Positions 1-9,763 of a stretch of 64,000 nucleotides of DNA are shown one piece after another. The notes under the pieces were generated by a model. It did no database searches. It had not been told where the DNA came from and saw nothing but the letters and a program-made list of their open reading frames with translations. This DNA is from Ktedonobacter robiniae (GTDB lineage Bacteria; Chloroflexota; Ktedonobacteria; Ktedonobacterales; Ktedonobacteraceae), in assembly GCF_016587375.1 (NCBI RefSeq), contig NZ_BNJG01000003.1:62001-126000 (forward strand), in the 5' to 3' direction. The translations under genes were made by a program, and so were the position numbers. Each line of letters opens with the position of its first letter. Positions within the stretch are counted from its first letter, which is position 1.

Positions 1-265
1 ATCAGCCGTCATCTTCTAGAGTCATTGCGAATGAGAAGGCACGCTATGTTGTGAATGGACACAGCTAGCATGTATGCATTGAAGTATGCAACAGATTTTC
101 AACGTGCTTAAATGACTTACTGGTCACATGTGACGCTTTATCAAACAAGAGAAGTGCCTGTGGTATTTACAGATGAAATATGTTCATTTCCTCCTTCTTC
201 GACAAGACATAATCTCGTTGCAAAATATCTGCACAAGGGCCTTGACTTCCTTCAAGTGAAAATTA

Positions 266-310
266 TTTTGCTTATAAGCTCTTATATTGTATAAGAGCTT
301 ATAAGCAAAA
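266..310. repeat. Perfect 20-bp inverted repeat, 5-nt loop
   Basis: Positions 266-285 and 291-310 are perfect reverse complements, separated by attgt. The stem is AT-rich and starts with a T-run and ends with an A-run, so it could act as a bidirectional terminator or a dyad operator. No gene end lies next to it, so its role is unknown. Confidence 0.75.
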
Positions 311-690
311 AGCGATTTCTATCGATGTGAAAACTCTGTTAAAAAATAACATGCACCTACATACAATGTCAAGGCTTATATGGCTCATCTAGAGTAAAAA
401 TACTATTGAGAAAATATGGGTATAAGGTGCTTTATTAGCTAGTGTAGCAAAAGACGTTTGCACCTTTGGATCTATAATGAATAAAATTTATTTCTAGCCT
501 TGCAAATTTATCTGCGCCTCTAAAAACATTTATCTGAGGCACGTCTATTTTTGCTGATGCTGATATATAACACGATATAAAATATTCTTCCACCTAGTAA
601 GTAAATATCCCGGGCTCATTGCAAATTAATCTTCAAAATCACACAATTTAATAAGATAAATTTAAATCCTTGTCCTTTAGTTTATGATTT

Positions 691-726
691 ATAAATGCAT
701 TTTATCATACAAAAAAATGCATTTAT
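691..726. repeat. 13-bp inverted repeat, AT-rich hairpin
   Basis: Arms 691-703 and 714-726 are perfect reverse complements around a 10-nt loop. It lies about 185 bp upstream of the HEAT-like gene. A terminator or operator role is possible but not shown. Confidence 0.5.
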
Positions 727-911
727 TAACCATCTTAAGAGTGTGTCGATACCATGCCGAATATTGTGTATCAATAGGGCTTTCTTGAGAACCAGCTCCT
801 TTCCCCAGAGTTCCATGAAAATACTTCTTTTCGCCTGCGATATAATAGGCCAGCACTCTTTTTTCTTCGGTCCTCTTCGCCGTTTGTCGTTCGCACGAAT
901 AGGGGTGGAAC

Positions 912-1607
912 ATGTTAGAACAACTTCTTGACGAGGCACTTCAGGCCACTCGTCTGGGCAATAAGCCAAAGGCCGATCAACTTCTCTACCAGTTAGCAGA
1001 TGCCTCTGATGGGGTGGTGGATGTCCTAGTGAAAGCGCTTCGCCATCCAGGGAAAGCACGGCAAGCACTTGCCATTCGGGCCCTTCATCTCATTGGTTAC
1101 CCCAAGAATGAGCCAGCTATCCCAGAACTCATCTACCATATTGGCGATCCGAACCTTCTTGGATGGAGTGAGGCAGTAGAGACGCTCACTGATATGGGAC
1201 CAGATGTCATTGTGCCACATCTCATCCAAGCACTTTTGGAAAAAGGACCACCATATCACGCGGATGCCGGCAAGAACCAGACGTGGGCCTACGATGTCGA
1301 AGGACTCTGTACGATGTTAAGCATGAAGACGATTGCAGATGACTATGCGCTTCGTTGCTGCCCTACCGTTCATTGCTTGTTGAGTCAGGCTGGATTCTCT
1401 CAAGCGGCTGGAGCAAGCCCAGATGTCGACACCTTGCTGGATGTCGTTGAGAGAGCAGGGGATCAAGTGGCTTACGTTCTTCCAACACTCATCGCTCTGG
1501 TAAAGAAGCAGCGCGAGAGCGAGGTGGGAAAACACGCGCAGAAACTCATCTCGGCATTTCCCGAAGAAGCGCTCACGGACTACAAGCTCCAGCTTCGCCA
1601 GTTATGA
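912..1607 (+). CDS. HEAT-repeat-like protein
   Basis: A 231-residue cytoplasmic protein with no signal peptide or membrane segment. Residues about 30-110 read as two or three short alpha-helical pairs of HEAT type, with the typical run of Ala/Leu/Gly and a Pro or Asp at the turn (for example ALAIRALHLIGYP near residue 50, then ELIYHIGDPN and AVETLTDMGPDVIVPHL). Such proteins usually act as protein-binding scaffolds. The start is fixed by ATG at 912 with the Shine-Dalgarno aggggtgg 6 nt upstream. It stands alone: the next gene is a convergent broken IS256. No enzymatic motif is visible, and the partner cannot be guessed from the neighbours. It is probably an intact host gene. Confidence 0.7.
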   Translation: MLEQLLDEALQATRLGNKPKADQLLYQLADASDGVVDVLVKALRHPGKARQALAIRALHLIGYPKNEPAIPELIYHIGDPNLLGWSEAVETLTDMGPDVIVPHLIQALLEKGPPYHADAGKNQTWAYDVEGLCTMLSMKTIADDYALRCCPTVHCLLSQAGFSQAAGASPDVDTLLDVVERAGDQVAYVLPTLIALVKKQRESEVGKHAQKLISAFPEEALTDYKLQLRQL

Positions 1608-1765
1608 AACTCATTTGCATTGGGGCTCCAACACCATCCCAACACGTGTGCAGCGCAGGGAGAAAACCATTCTTGTTACACAGGAATGGCAGTACAAGAA
1701 CACCTCCTCCTGAACTACCCTTTTCGGCTGGTTGCTTTGATGAGACATCACTCAAGCTGCTCCTC

Positions 1766-2950
1766 TTACGAGACGGGTATTCTGGGCAAATGGATATCCT
1801 GCATGACGGCCCAGACAATGGTCAGACAGCTGGTTTCTGTCGTAAAAGCGTCTATCTGGTCCGTGCGCCCTCGAACGTTACTGAAAAAGCTTTCAATGGC
1901 ATTGGTGGTGCGAATATACCGATGCATCACCTGGGGAAAGGCATAAAATGTGAGAAGATGCTCTTCATCTTCACAGAGACTGCGGATCGCTTCTGGATAG
2001 CGCTTCTGATATTTCGCTTTGAACGCTGCCAAATTGAGCAGAGCATCCTCTTTTTTCTCCTGCTTGAAGATCCCAGCTAATTCCGTGCTAACTTCTTTGC
2101 GCTCCCGATGGGGGATGGCATTGAGAACATTGCGCTGTTTATGCACGACACAGCGTTGCCGAGGAGTTGCGGAAAAGAGGGTGGAGACTGCGGAGAGGAG
2201 TCCTTCATGCCCATCTGTCACGATCAAATCCATCTGCGTAGCACCACGAGTGCGCAGATCTTGTAAGAGGCAACTCCACCCATCTTTGCCTTCCTCCGCA
2301 CAAGCTCGTAAAGCAAGCACATCCTTGTTTCCTTCCAGGTCAACGGCAAGGGCCGTTAAGATGATCGTGGAATCAGTTTGACTCCCGTGCCGAACGGTAA
2401 AATGGATGCCATCGAGGTACAAGATACGGTAATGAGCAAGCAGGGGACGCTGGCGCCACGCTTCAAATTGTTCAGTCAAGGTTTGATTGAGTCAGCTCAC
2501 GGCGCTAGCAGAAGGACCAACTCCCATCAGTTTTTCTGCAATAGCCCCTACCTTATGAGTGCTGACCCCACTCACGAACATCTGGGTCAAGGCTTCAGCT
2601 ACCTCGGGAGCATTGCGGTTATATCGCTCGAACGCTTGTGTGTGAAACTCTCCTTCCCGATCTCTGGGAACTTTTAGATCTTCAATGCGCCCAGTGGGAG
2701 TTACCAGATCGTGCGTGTAGAACCCATTGCGATACTCACGACGATTGGGGGTGCATTCGCCCCATGATGCTCCGATGCACTGCTCTAGCTCTTCACACAT
2801 GACTTGTTCGATCAAGACTTGGACGGCGCTCACCGCAAGATGACGTAAATGCTGTCGAAATTCCTCTTGTTCTGGGAGTACAGGGGACGATGGTTCTGAT
2901 GTCGAAGCTTGAGGCATGGATGTAGTAGGTTTGTTCTTGGGGACAGGCAT
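1766..2950 (-). pseudogene. IS256-family transposase, internal stop
   Basis: Reading leftwards from ATG 2950, residues 1-152 match the N-terminal part of Mutator/IS256 transposases and end at an in-frame TGA at about 2486-2488. The same frame continues to 1766 with the DDE core: LYLDGIHFTVRHG (first Asp), LIVTDGHEGL (second Asp) and NAIESFFSNVRGRT (Glu). The motif around the break (ASAVS-stop-LNQTLTEQF) suggests a single CGA to TGA change of a conserved Arg codon. Total length is about 394 codons, normal for the family. A good Shine-Dalgarno (aaggagg) precedes 2950. I could not identify matching terminal inverted repeats. The element is probably inactive unless the stop is suppressed. Confidence 0.9.
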
Positions 2951-3274
2951 AGCATCCTCCTTTTAGGAATTGAAGGAAAATCTACGAAAGAGACAGTCTA
3001 TGCCTGTAGTATCGCCTCAAAAACACCTCTTTAAAAAGCCTCTTCTTTACACACACTACGAGATGGTGTCATGTTCAAAGCGTGAGCAACGCCCGGTTTC
3101 CTTCCTCTTTGCTCGTTAGCCTGTCTTCCCCTGGTTGAAGAGAGCCTTACTGTGAGTAGCTCCCTTTCCGAGTCTCAGTCCCAAGAGAGCGTTTCTGCTG
3201 CTCGTTACCTTCAGTCACATTGGTCAATCCCACCACCCTCTCCATGGAACGTGTCCGAGCGGGAACGGAAATGC
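2951..3274. other. Intergenic region
   Basis: The gap separates the leftward start of the IS256 transposase from the end of the leftward YCF48-type fragment. It contains the IS256 leader and one terminal region of that element. No gene was recognised. Confidence 0.4.
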
Positions 3275-4366
3275 TCAGGAGAGAAGGCCCACTTTCTGCC
3301 ACGTTTTGCCTCCATCGATGGTATGGTAGAACTCCCGACCCCTTTGCCCTACTTGGATCATGACAAATCCTCTTTGAGTGGAAAGGAAGCTAAAACCCCT
3401 TATGCTACCGTTAGCAGTAGGATTGTGACGCTGAAAGGTGGTTTGCTGCCAGCGGCCATTGATCAACGAGAAGGTATTGATAGCTTCTACAATGTGCTGG
3501 CCATCAGGGAGCACTTGTTGTTTGGGCATCTCCAAAGGAGGGATGATGATGCCCATGTCCTGCCCCCAGGGAAGGGCATTCCCACTCTGTTGCCAGGATC
3601 GACCCCCATCATGGGTCACATACAAGTAATACTGTAAGTTGACGCCACTAAGACCATATTCTGCGTAGACATACCCTTCTCGCTTGTTAAAAAAAGTAAG
3701 ATCGAGATAGGCATTTGCTTTGATCCCTGCCAGGGCGGTATCTAGCGACTGCCGTTGCCAGCTACGTCCCCCATCATGCGTCATATAGAGGTACCCAGTA
3801 TGTTCTGGAAGAGGCGCGCCTTTTTCCTGGGTAACCGTCTCACTTGTGATCCATCCCGTTTGTTCATCAAGGAACTGGACTTGCTCAATCCTTCCAGCGA
3901 TTGGAAGTGGACCAATCTTTTGCCAGGATTTTCCCCCATCACGAGTATGGAGCAAAAACTGCTGGAGTTCTTTGTCCGCCTCACTCACATAATTCCCCGT
4001 TCTGACATCTTCAAGATTGATGACAAAAGGCGAGGTCACCAGCAAGCTCCACCCATGATTCTGATCAGTAAATGTCATATAATCCGGAGCCTCTGATGCA
4101 TAAGGCCATTCGAAACGTTGCCAGGTCTTTCCTCCATCAAGAGTCTGGTAAAGCGCTGCATACCTTTCTCCATCATACCTGGTAATGAGCCAAGCTGTCA
4201 CCTTATCGCGTACATAGAGTGACCACGAGAATTCTTTATGAAGCGTGAGATTGGGTGTGACCTGTTGCCAGTGTTTTCCTCCATCGGTTGTATGCCACAC
4301 TGGCGCGTATCCTTCTTTTGTCGGGAGCTGGTTATCCATCATCCAACCCACCTGTTTGCCCCTGGA
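3275..4366 (-). pseudogene. YCF48/BNR-repeat protein, N-terminus missing
   Basis: The leftward frame contains at least four repeats of the sialidase/YCF48 type, with the signature W-x-T-x-D-G-G-x-x-W: HTTDGGKHW, QTLDGGKTW, HTRDGGKSW, MTHDGGRSW, VTHDGGRSW and HTIDGGKTW near the end. Proteins of this kind form beta-propellers and in Chloroflexota are usually exported or membrane-anchored. Here the open frame runs on past about 4366 into sequence that is not of this family, and no signal peptide is present, so the 5' part is lost. The lost part is replaced by the 3' end of the helicase gene fragment, read in another frame on the same strand. The C-terminus (stop at 3275) looks natural. Confidence 0.8.
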
Positions 4367-5221
4367 TAGGCCTGCTCCACTCCACGGTGGTAGAGCGCAT
4401 AAATCTCCTTGTCCCGCTCGCTCTGGCTGACCTGCCCGGTGCGCAACCGTTGGATAAGGAAGGATGGTCCCGTACTCCCTTCTACAATCTCGAGGACATC
4501 CGGCGTAAATCGGACACGACCATACGTCAAAGGAACCTCCCATGCGGCTTGGGCAGGTCGTTGTGCTGGCTTGGAAAATCGGCGGATCGCACGAGTCACA
4601 AGGATGGCGGCTTGCTGTTGATACATCATCTCGTAGGGGTGCTCTCGCGGACCTTTGACCTCCCAAAGAGCGAGTAGATACCTTTGGGGCACCTCTTCAT
4701 CAACCCCGCGTCCCTGCCTTCGCTCATCCTGCAACCAGGACAAAACGCCATAGACACAACGATGAAATTGAATATAGGCTGAATCAGTACGTCTGCGTCT
4801 CAAATCCAGAACGAACTCATAGTAGTATTGGCGTGGACAACTCAGATACCGGTCGAGCCTCTCGACGTCAAACACCTGGAAAGCATCCAGAGGTGGGATT
4901 TTTACGGTGGCAGGAACATCAACCAGGCTATCACTTCCTTCCCAGAGAGCCACGGGGTTTCCTACGCCTGTCAGGTGGCGTTCAACCAACGCGAGGAGAG
5001 AAGAAGGCTGGCTCCTTCGGTTCCCGATGCGGCGAGCATAAGATATGTAGAGAACATCGCGGGCACGGGAGAGGGCCACGAAGAAGAGGGCCTCTTCTTC
5101 TTTTTCGTGCTCATTTTGTCCCCCATAAATCATCATTCCAGCAGGAGGCGGGCAGGGCTGCCACTGGCGACGAGCCGGAAAGTATCCCTGATTTAAACTG
5201 GGGAGATACACCACCCGAAAC
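4339..5221 (-). pseudogene. UvrD-type helicase/PD-(D/E)XK nuclease fragment
   Basis: The leftward frame begins at the edge of the MITE with RVVYLPSLNQGYFP, the helicase motif V region of UvrD/AddA-like enzymes. It continues with EALFFVALSRARDVLYIS, motif VI. From about codon 150 it has LDRYLSCPRQYYYEFVLDL, which is the CPxxY/F start of the PDDEXK_1 nuclease domain. All ATPase motifs upstream (Walker A and B) are missing. The C-terminal nuclease domain is cut where it runs into the YCF48-type fragment near 4340-4370. Full-length relatives are around 1000 residues and act in DNA repair or phage defence. This is a relic truncated at both ends. Confidence 0.8.
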
Positions 5222-5383
5222 GGTAGTGTTGCAAAAAAATTAAAGCTCAGCAAATGGAAGCGCACACGAACACATTTCACGAGGAAAAAGGTACAGAACG
5301 CTCACCTTTTCTCTATGGTAATGCTTCTTGTACCGTAATTACTTACTCTATTTTCTCAGATCTAAATTTTTTGCAACACTACC
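5222..5383. mobile_element. 162-bp IS6-type MITE, copy 1
   Basis: The element starts ggtagtgttgcaaaaaaatt and ends with the near-perfect reverse complement aattttttgcaacactacc. The ends resemble the IS6/IS26 terminal repeat (GGCACTGTTGCAAA), so this is a non-autonomous IS6-type element with no gene. A second copy of the same length lies at 36149-36310. No target-site duplication is visible: the left flank is a truncated helicase gene and the right flank an IS110/IS6 remnant. Confidence 0.8.
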
Positions 5384-5517
5384 ACCAAACAATGGTACGA
5401 GTTCCTACGTCTCATGCCGAAACCTCGGTTGGCCCAAACACCACATTCCCCAGAGGCGTTCCCACCTTCTCTACAGAAGGAGGATACCACCCACGTGCCT
5501 TCACCACAACATTCTAA
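5384..5517 (-). mobile_element. IS110 end remnant (part of 143-bp repeat)
   Basis: Positions 5384-5526 are identical over 143 bp to 24216-24358. In the second place the block is the upstream non-coding end of an IS110 copy sitting in an IS6 transposase gene. Here only the last 134 bp of that end remain, cut on the left by the MITE and joined on the right to the equivalent codon (Gln-Trp-Cys) of another IS6 transposase. The IS110 assignment is inference from the second copy. Confidence 0.6.
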
Positions 5518-6167
5518 CAATGGTGTCTCACATTCGGCCAACAGTATGCCAATGAGGTGAAACGTTCTCGTCCTCGAACGGGAGACAAATGGCATCTGGA
5601 TGAGGCCTTTCTCAAAATCAATGGGAAAACGCATTACTTATGGCGAGCCGTCGATCAGTATGGAAATATTCTCGATATTTTGGTTCAGAGTAGGCGAAAT
5701 AAGCAGGCAGCCAAGAAATTCTTCCGTAAGCTGCTTAAAGGGCTGCAATACGTCCCACGCGTCATCATTACTGACAAACTAGCCAGTTACGGAGCAGCGA
5801 AACGAGAACTGTTAGCTAGCGTAGAGCATCGACAACACAAAGGCTTGAATAATCGAGCAGAAAACTCGCACCAACCGACGAGACAACGGGAGCGCACCAT
5901 ACGTCGGTTTAAAACCCCGGGACATGCTCAACGCTTTCTTTCGGCCTTCGGTCCTATTTCCAATCACTTTCGTCCCAAACGGCATCGTCTTCATGCCTCA
6001 GATTATCGTGCCCTCATGCAGGGCCGATTCCAGATATGGAATAAAATCACCGGCGCACAAACCGCAGCGTAGCACCGTGCCAACCTCCCCGGTCTTTCAT
6101 CTCTTTTCGTCCTCTCGTCATTCTTCTCAGAAAAGCTCTTCCTTTCATTCCTTAAGTTGACAATACC
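5518..6167 (+). pseudogene. IS6-family transposase, N-terminus missing
   Basis: The reading frame starts within codons for QWCLTFGQ and continues to a natural stop at 6072. It carries the DDE residues: WHLDEAFLKINGK (first Asp), VIITDKLASYGAAK (second Asp) and NNRAENSHQPTRQRE (Glu). About 60 N-terminal codons, including the HTH, are missing and replaced by the IS110 remnant. The right terminal repeat aagttgacaatacc is at 6154-6167, matching the IS6-type end gggtattgtcaactt seen several times in this window. The element lies inside a group II intron remnant. It cannot encode a functional transposase. Confidence 0.85.
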
Positions 6168-6507
6168 ACTCATTCCGTTTCCTCACTCATTGTGAGTTGA
6201 CCTGATCGTAAGGAGGTTGCAAAGGCCGGTTGTTTATGCCTCTGCATAGATCAGTATCCCGTTGAGATGCCGTAAGGATAGGCTATCGCCTAAACCGTCG
6301 GAATTGGACTTCAGGGAGTCTACCTTTCGCCATATCACACAGGTCTTGCAGGACAACAGATTGGGCATCATGTCTCTGTTCCCCGCGTTACCAGCATGCT
6401 GCTTTTCCCTTCTTCTTTCGATTCCAGGTGAGCTGGTTAACCTAGAGATGTCCCTCCTAATCTCTCCCGATCATTTCGGGAATGCCGTGGTGACTGTCAC
6501 GGCGCAC
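6168..6507 (-). ncRNA. Second group II intron, 5' part only
   Basis: Read leftwards from 6507, the sequence starts with GTGCGCC, the canonical 5' end of bacterial group II introns. It resembles the complete ORF-less intron at 24548-25195, sharing for instance an internal ggttaa-type stretch followed by gggaaaagcagcatg, which has the counterpart ggggaaagcagcatg there. It begins directly after the TGT codon of the conserved DADIKGC motif of the reverse transcriptase of another intron, so it is an intron within an intron. Its 3' half with domain V is absent, replaced by the IS6 element ending at 6167. Confidence 0.65.
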
Positions 6508-7122
6508 ACAGCCCTTAATGTCGGCATCAAAGACAAACTTCGGTTTGCTTTTGATGGTCAGGAAGATCGCTCCGATGGCATCATGGCATGATCGCCCTGG
6601 TCGGAAGCCGTAACTGTTCGGTTCAAACACTGCCTCCCAGGCCGGCTCCAGTGCCAGCTTGACCAGTGCTTGTTTCGAGCGCTCCATCATGACAGGAATG
6701 CCTAATGGTCTCCGCTCGTTTGGTTTGCCTGACTTGAGTATCCAGACGCGCCGCACTGGTAATGGTCGTTTGCTGTGTTTCCAGTTCTTCGGGTGGATGT
6801 GTTGGGCCAGAGCAAAGCGTTCTTGAGGAGGGACTGATTTAATTCCATCGACTCCTGCCGTTTTCTTCCCCTGGTTATCCTGTGTCACTCGTCGTACTGC
6901 CAACAATCGTGCAGCTTCCGACTTCATCAAGAGCTTTTGTAGTTTTTCTACTTTTCGCGTATTACCATTCTGTTTGGCTCGATAGATGCGTTTTGGAATG
7001 CGGAAGCAATGCTGCTCTAGCTTGCGCCAGGGTAACTTGTTCCAAGCCACGCTCATCTTATCAGTTTCCTGAGTTGATGACGTTTTCCTTTCTTTCATTC
7101 TACTCATCTCTCTATCCTCCAT
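6508..7122 (-). pseudogene. Group II intron reverse transcriptase, truncated
   Basis: About 205 codons of an LtrA-type intron-encoded protein remain. The RT0 to RT2 region is clear: KTAGVDGI (residues about 88-95), RRVWILKSGKPNERRPLGIP (RT1/RT2), PNSYGFRPGRSCHDAI (RT2a/3) and FVFDADIKGC (start of the catalytic RT3). The YADD active-site motif, domain X and the endonuclease domain are lost. The open frame continues for 17 codons into the second intron. The protein cannot be active. A homologue elsewhere in the genome would be needed to mobilise the ORF-less intron at 24548. Confidence 0.85.
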
Positions 7123-7739
7123 ACAGCAGGGTCTACGTCAGCCTATCCTCCCCATTACAGAGAGGTATTTGCTTCTTAGACCATCTCTCCCTGTGTGACA
7201 TTGGTTGGAACCTACTTGACGCATCAACCACCGCCAAGAGTACAGCACAGGGTTACTCCGTTCCGATCTGTTGTTGTCCGCTGTTGTAGGTGGGTACTAT
7301 CCACCGTGCGCCGTTCGTCATGGGATAAGACGATGACGAAGTCGTCTTACGACGTTCCATGTGGTTCATGGAGAAGGCACAAGTACCATTTTGGTCAAGC
7401 CTGTCATTCCGCGTAGGCTTGTTCATCATGACGATGGGTCGGTCATACCTTCAATTCACTCCCTGGTTAGAGAGCATTTCACCATGACAGCACGTTTCAG
7501 GCTTCTTCTGCCTCGGACTTGCAGTTTTCTCGCCTCACATCCCGCTTCGTGGATTGATGTCCAGTCGCTACCACGGGGATGTCACTTTCTGGTGCCCATA
7601 CACCAGGTGAGGATTTGCACCTCACACCAACGGATCAGTTGTGTTGCAGTTCATCTGCAACCAGTCCATCCTCATGCTTTCGCATGTTTCGAACTAACAG
7701 GATCGCACTCGTCACATGATGCTTGAAAGGGGTGCGCAC
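6508..7739 (-). mobile_element. Group II intron carrying an RT gene, 3' truncated
   Basis: The leftward sequence from 7739 begins GTGCGCACC, a typical group II 5' splice site. About 615 nt of non-coding sequence (expected domains I to IV) follow before the reverse-transcriptase frame at 7122. The 3' part of the RT, domain V and domain VI are missing because the second intron and the IS6 element interrupt and replace them. The flanking exon (above 7739) shows no recognisable gene. Confidence 0.7.
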
Positions 7740-7969
7740 TCGAATTGGGCAAAAAAGTGGCGTAATCTCCCCACAAAAAGTCATGGGAAAACCCTCTTCT
7801 CCTCTCTCGCCTTTTTGATGGATCGACGCGGCTACCGCCCTCTTCCCCAAATTTGCTGATCATTTGCGATGAGTTTGGGATCACTTGTGTGTCCTAGAGG
7901 TGAAAGGGAATTGATCCCTCTTACACATCGAGTTTGAATACATAGAAACACTAGAAAAGTGAGCCATTG
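7740..7969. other. Intergenic region before aldo/keto reductase
   Basis: This is the 5' exon side of the group II intron plus the promoter region of the next gene. No coding sequence was recognised. Confidence 0.4.
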
Positions 7970-8980
7970 ATGGACATTACATCGTTAGGGCGTACCGGCC
8001 TGAAAGTCAGCCGAATCTGTCTGGGGACCGCGACCTTTGGCAATCAGGCAAACGAAGCAACATCCTTCTCTCTTATGGATGCCGCTGATCAAGCTGGCGT
8101 CAATTTTTTTGATACCGCCGACGTCTATCCGTTCGACGCTGATTTAGAGAACGTTGGCAAGACGGAGGAGATCGTTGGGAACTGGCTACGTGAGCGCAAA
8201 GCCCGCGACCGCATCGTGCTGGCAACCAAGTGCTACAGCAAAATGGGTCCAGGCCCCAACGACGAAGGATTGAGCCGCCGTCACATTCTTGCCGCCTGTG
8301 AGCAGAGCCTGCGCCGCCTCAAAACTGATTACATCGATCTCTATCAGATGCATGCCTTTGATCCAACCACGCCCATTGAGGAAACTCTGCGTGCTCTTGA
8401 CGACCTAGTGCACGCGGGCAAAGTACGCTATATTGGCTGCTCAAACTTCCCGGCCTGGCGACTCGCCGATGCGCTCTGGACCAGCAAACTGCTCAATCTG
8501 GCCCGTTTCGAGAGCGTCCAGCCGCGCTACAATATGCTCTTCCGCATGATCGAAGACGAACTGATCCCGCTGTCTCAGGCTCATAACGTCGGCGTTATCG
8601 TCTACAATCCTCTGGCCGCTGGTGTGCTGACCGGACGTTATCGAAAGAGCCGTACTCTTGAGCAGAATACTCGTTTTACACTAAAAAACAGCGGAGAAAT
8701 GTATCAGAGACGCTACTGGCGCGATCCCATGTTTGAGGCTGTTGACCGTCTCGCCAGCATCGTAGAGCCGCGTGGCAAGAAGCTTGTCGAGGTGGCACTG
8801 GCCTGGGTTTTGGCTCAGCCTGGCATTACCTGTGCCATTCTAGGAGCCAGCAAGTTGGAACAATTCACGGAAAGTTTACGTGGTGTCACTGTTTCATTGG
8901 ATGAAGAAGAGCGCAAAGTCTGCGATGATCTCTGGTACACCATGCCACGTGAGCGTGATCCCTTCCTTGCGCGCCGGTAA
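7970..8980 (+). CDS. Aldo/keto reductase
   Basis: A 336-residue NAD(P)H-dependent oxidoreductase with a TIM-barrel fold. The N-terminus has the family signature LGRTGLKVSRICLGTATFG. The catalytic tetrad is recognisable: Asp and Tyr in FFDTADVYPF, Lys in IVLATKCY and His in LYQMHAFD. The NADP-binding stretch GCSNFPAWRLA and the C-terminal GASKLEQ are also present. It belongs to the YdhF/YhdN-like group that reduces aldehydes or ketones of unknown identity. ATG at 7970 is preferred over the adjacent TTG at 7967. Length is normal. The gene after it, also rightward, encodes a broken DHFR-like protein. The substrate cannot be told from sequence. Confidence 0.92.
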   Translation: MDITSLGRTGLKVSRICLGTATFGNQANEATSFSLMDAADQAGVNFFDTADVYPFDADLENVGKTEEIVGNWLRERKARDRIVLATKCYSKMGPGPNDEGLSRRHILAACEQSLRRLKTDYIDLYQMHAFDPTTPIEETLRALDDLVHAGKVRYIGCSNFPAWRLADALWTSKLLNLARFESVQPRYNMLFRMIEDELIPLSQAHNVGVIVYNPLAAGVLTGRYRKSRTLEQNTRFTLKNSGEMYQRRYWRDPMFEAVDRLASIVEPRGKKLVEVALAWVLAQPGITCAILGASKLEQFTESLRGVTVSLDEEERKVCDDLWYTMPRERDPFLARR

Positions 8981-9134
8981 GCCTGACCATAAGCATTCTC
9001 ATATCACAGCGAGCAGTTCCAGGAGGATACCCTTATGGCCCTGCCCTTTCAACGTTCTTATCAGCCAGCCCTTCCTGCCGAAGGACAGACGTTCTGGTTG
9101 ACCACATACTCAAGATAAGAAAGGACATCATTTT

Positions 9135-9673
9135 ATGCGCAACCTTATCGAATACACTCTCGTCTCGTTAGACGGTGTTTTCGCCGGAGCAGCCATCTCA
9201 GGATTTTCTGCATACCGTGATGACACGTATATGCGGGATGGATTGGCCCAGGCACTGGCATGCGACGCGCTGTTGATGGGCCGCAGTACATACGAGGTCT
9301 TTGCTGCGACTTGGCCGAGACGCACTGACTCGTGGGCCAACAGAATCAATGCCATGCCCAAGTATGTCTTCTCATCAACGCTGGAAAAAGCCGAATGGGC
9401 CAACTCGACCATTGTTCGAGGCGACGTGGTTGATGAAGTGACCAGGCTCAAGCAGCAGGAAGGAGGGAATCTTCTCATCTATGGCCACGGCCTTCCGGAG
9501 AGACGTTGCTCAAGCACCATTTGCTTGACGTGCTCGATCTTTCCATTCATCCGCTGGTTGTGGGGCAAGGGAAGCAGTTCTTCCGGGAGGGCGAAACCGC
9601 CAGATTGAGGCTTGTTGCGACAAAGAGTTTCTCGAAAGGCATTGTGAAGCTCACCTATGAACTGCAATCCTGA
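9135..9673 (+). pseudogene. DHFR/RibD-like reductase, frameshifted
   Basis: From ATG 9135, residues 1-115 match the dihydrofolate-reductase-like family (RibD C-terminal domain): EYTLVSLDGVF, CDALLMGRSTYEVF and GNLLIYGHG. The frame then shifts at about 9490. The correct continuation is in a neighbouring frame, LLKHHLLDVLDLSIHPLVVG and a final KSFSKGIVKLTYELQS, with a stop at 9671-9673. Repairing the shift would give the usual length of about 180 residues. The function is unassigned but such proteins bind NADPH. It follows the aldo/keto reductase by 154 bp on the same strand. Confidence 0.85.
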
Positions 9674-9763
9674 CAAGGGTTCGCCCTCATGCATCACCGT
9701 TCTGAGCGGAATGCCTCCCATCGGTGCCTCTGCTCCATGAACGGGGGGATTTCTCCGTCCTGC

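Larger units (their letters stand above)
1..911. other. AT-rich gene-poor region
   Basis: I see no convincing coding region here. Open frames are short, lack ribosome sites and show no recognisable motif. Two strong palindromes (266-310 and 691-726) are listed separately. The last 20 bases hold a good Shine-Dalgarno (aggggtgg) for the gene starting at 912. Confidence 0.6.

Noticed and set aside
1604..2381. Rightward open frames over the IS256 region
   Set aside because: They are antisense to the well-supported IS256 transposase.
3152..3637. A 161-codon rightward open frame
   Set aside because: It is antisense to the YCF48-repeat fragment, whose repeats give clear evidence for the leftward frame.
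5254..5517. Open frames inside the MITE and the 143-bp repeat
   Set aside because: They span the boundary of two unrelated elements and code for nothing recognisable.
5384..5526. Idea that the 143-bp repeat is itself a small element with an 8-bp duplication (acaatggt at both ends)
   Set aside because: It has no terminal inverted repeats, and in the second copy it continues into IS110 sequence, so an IS110 end is the simpler reading.
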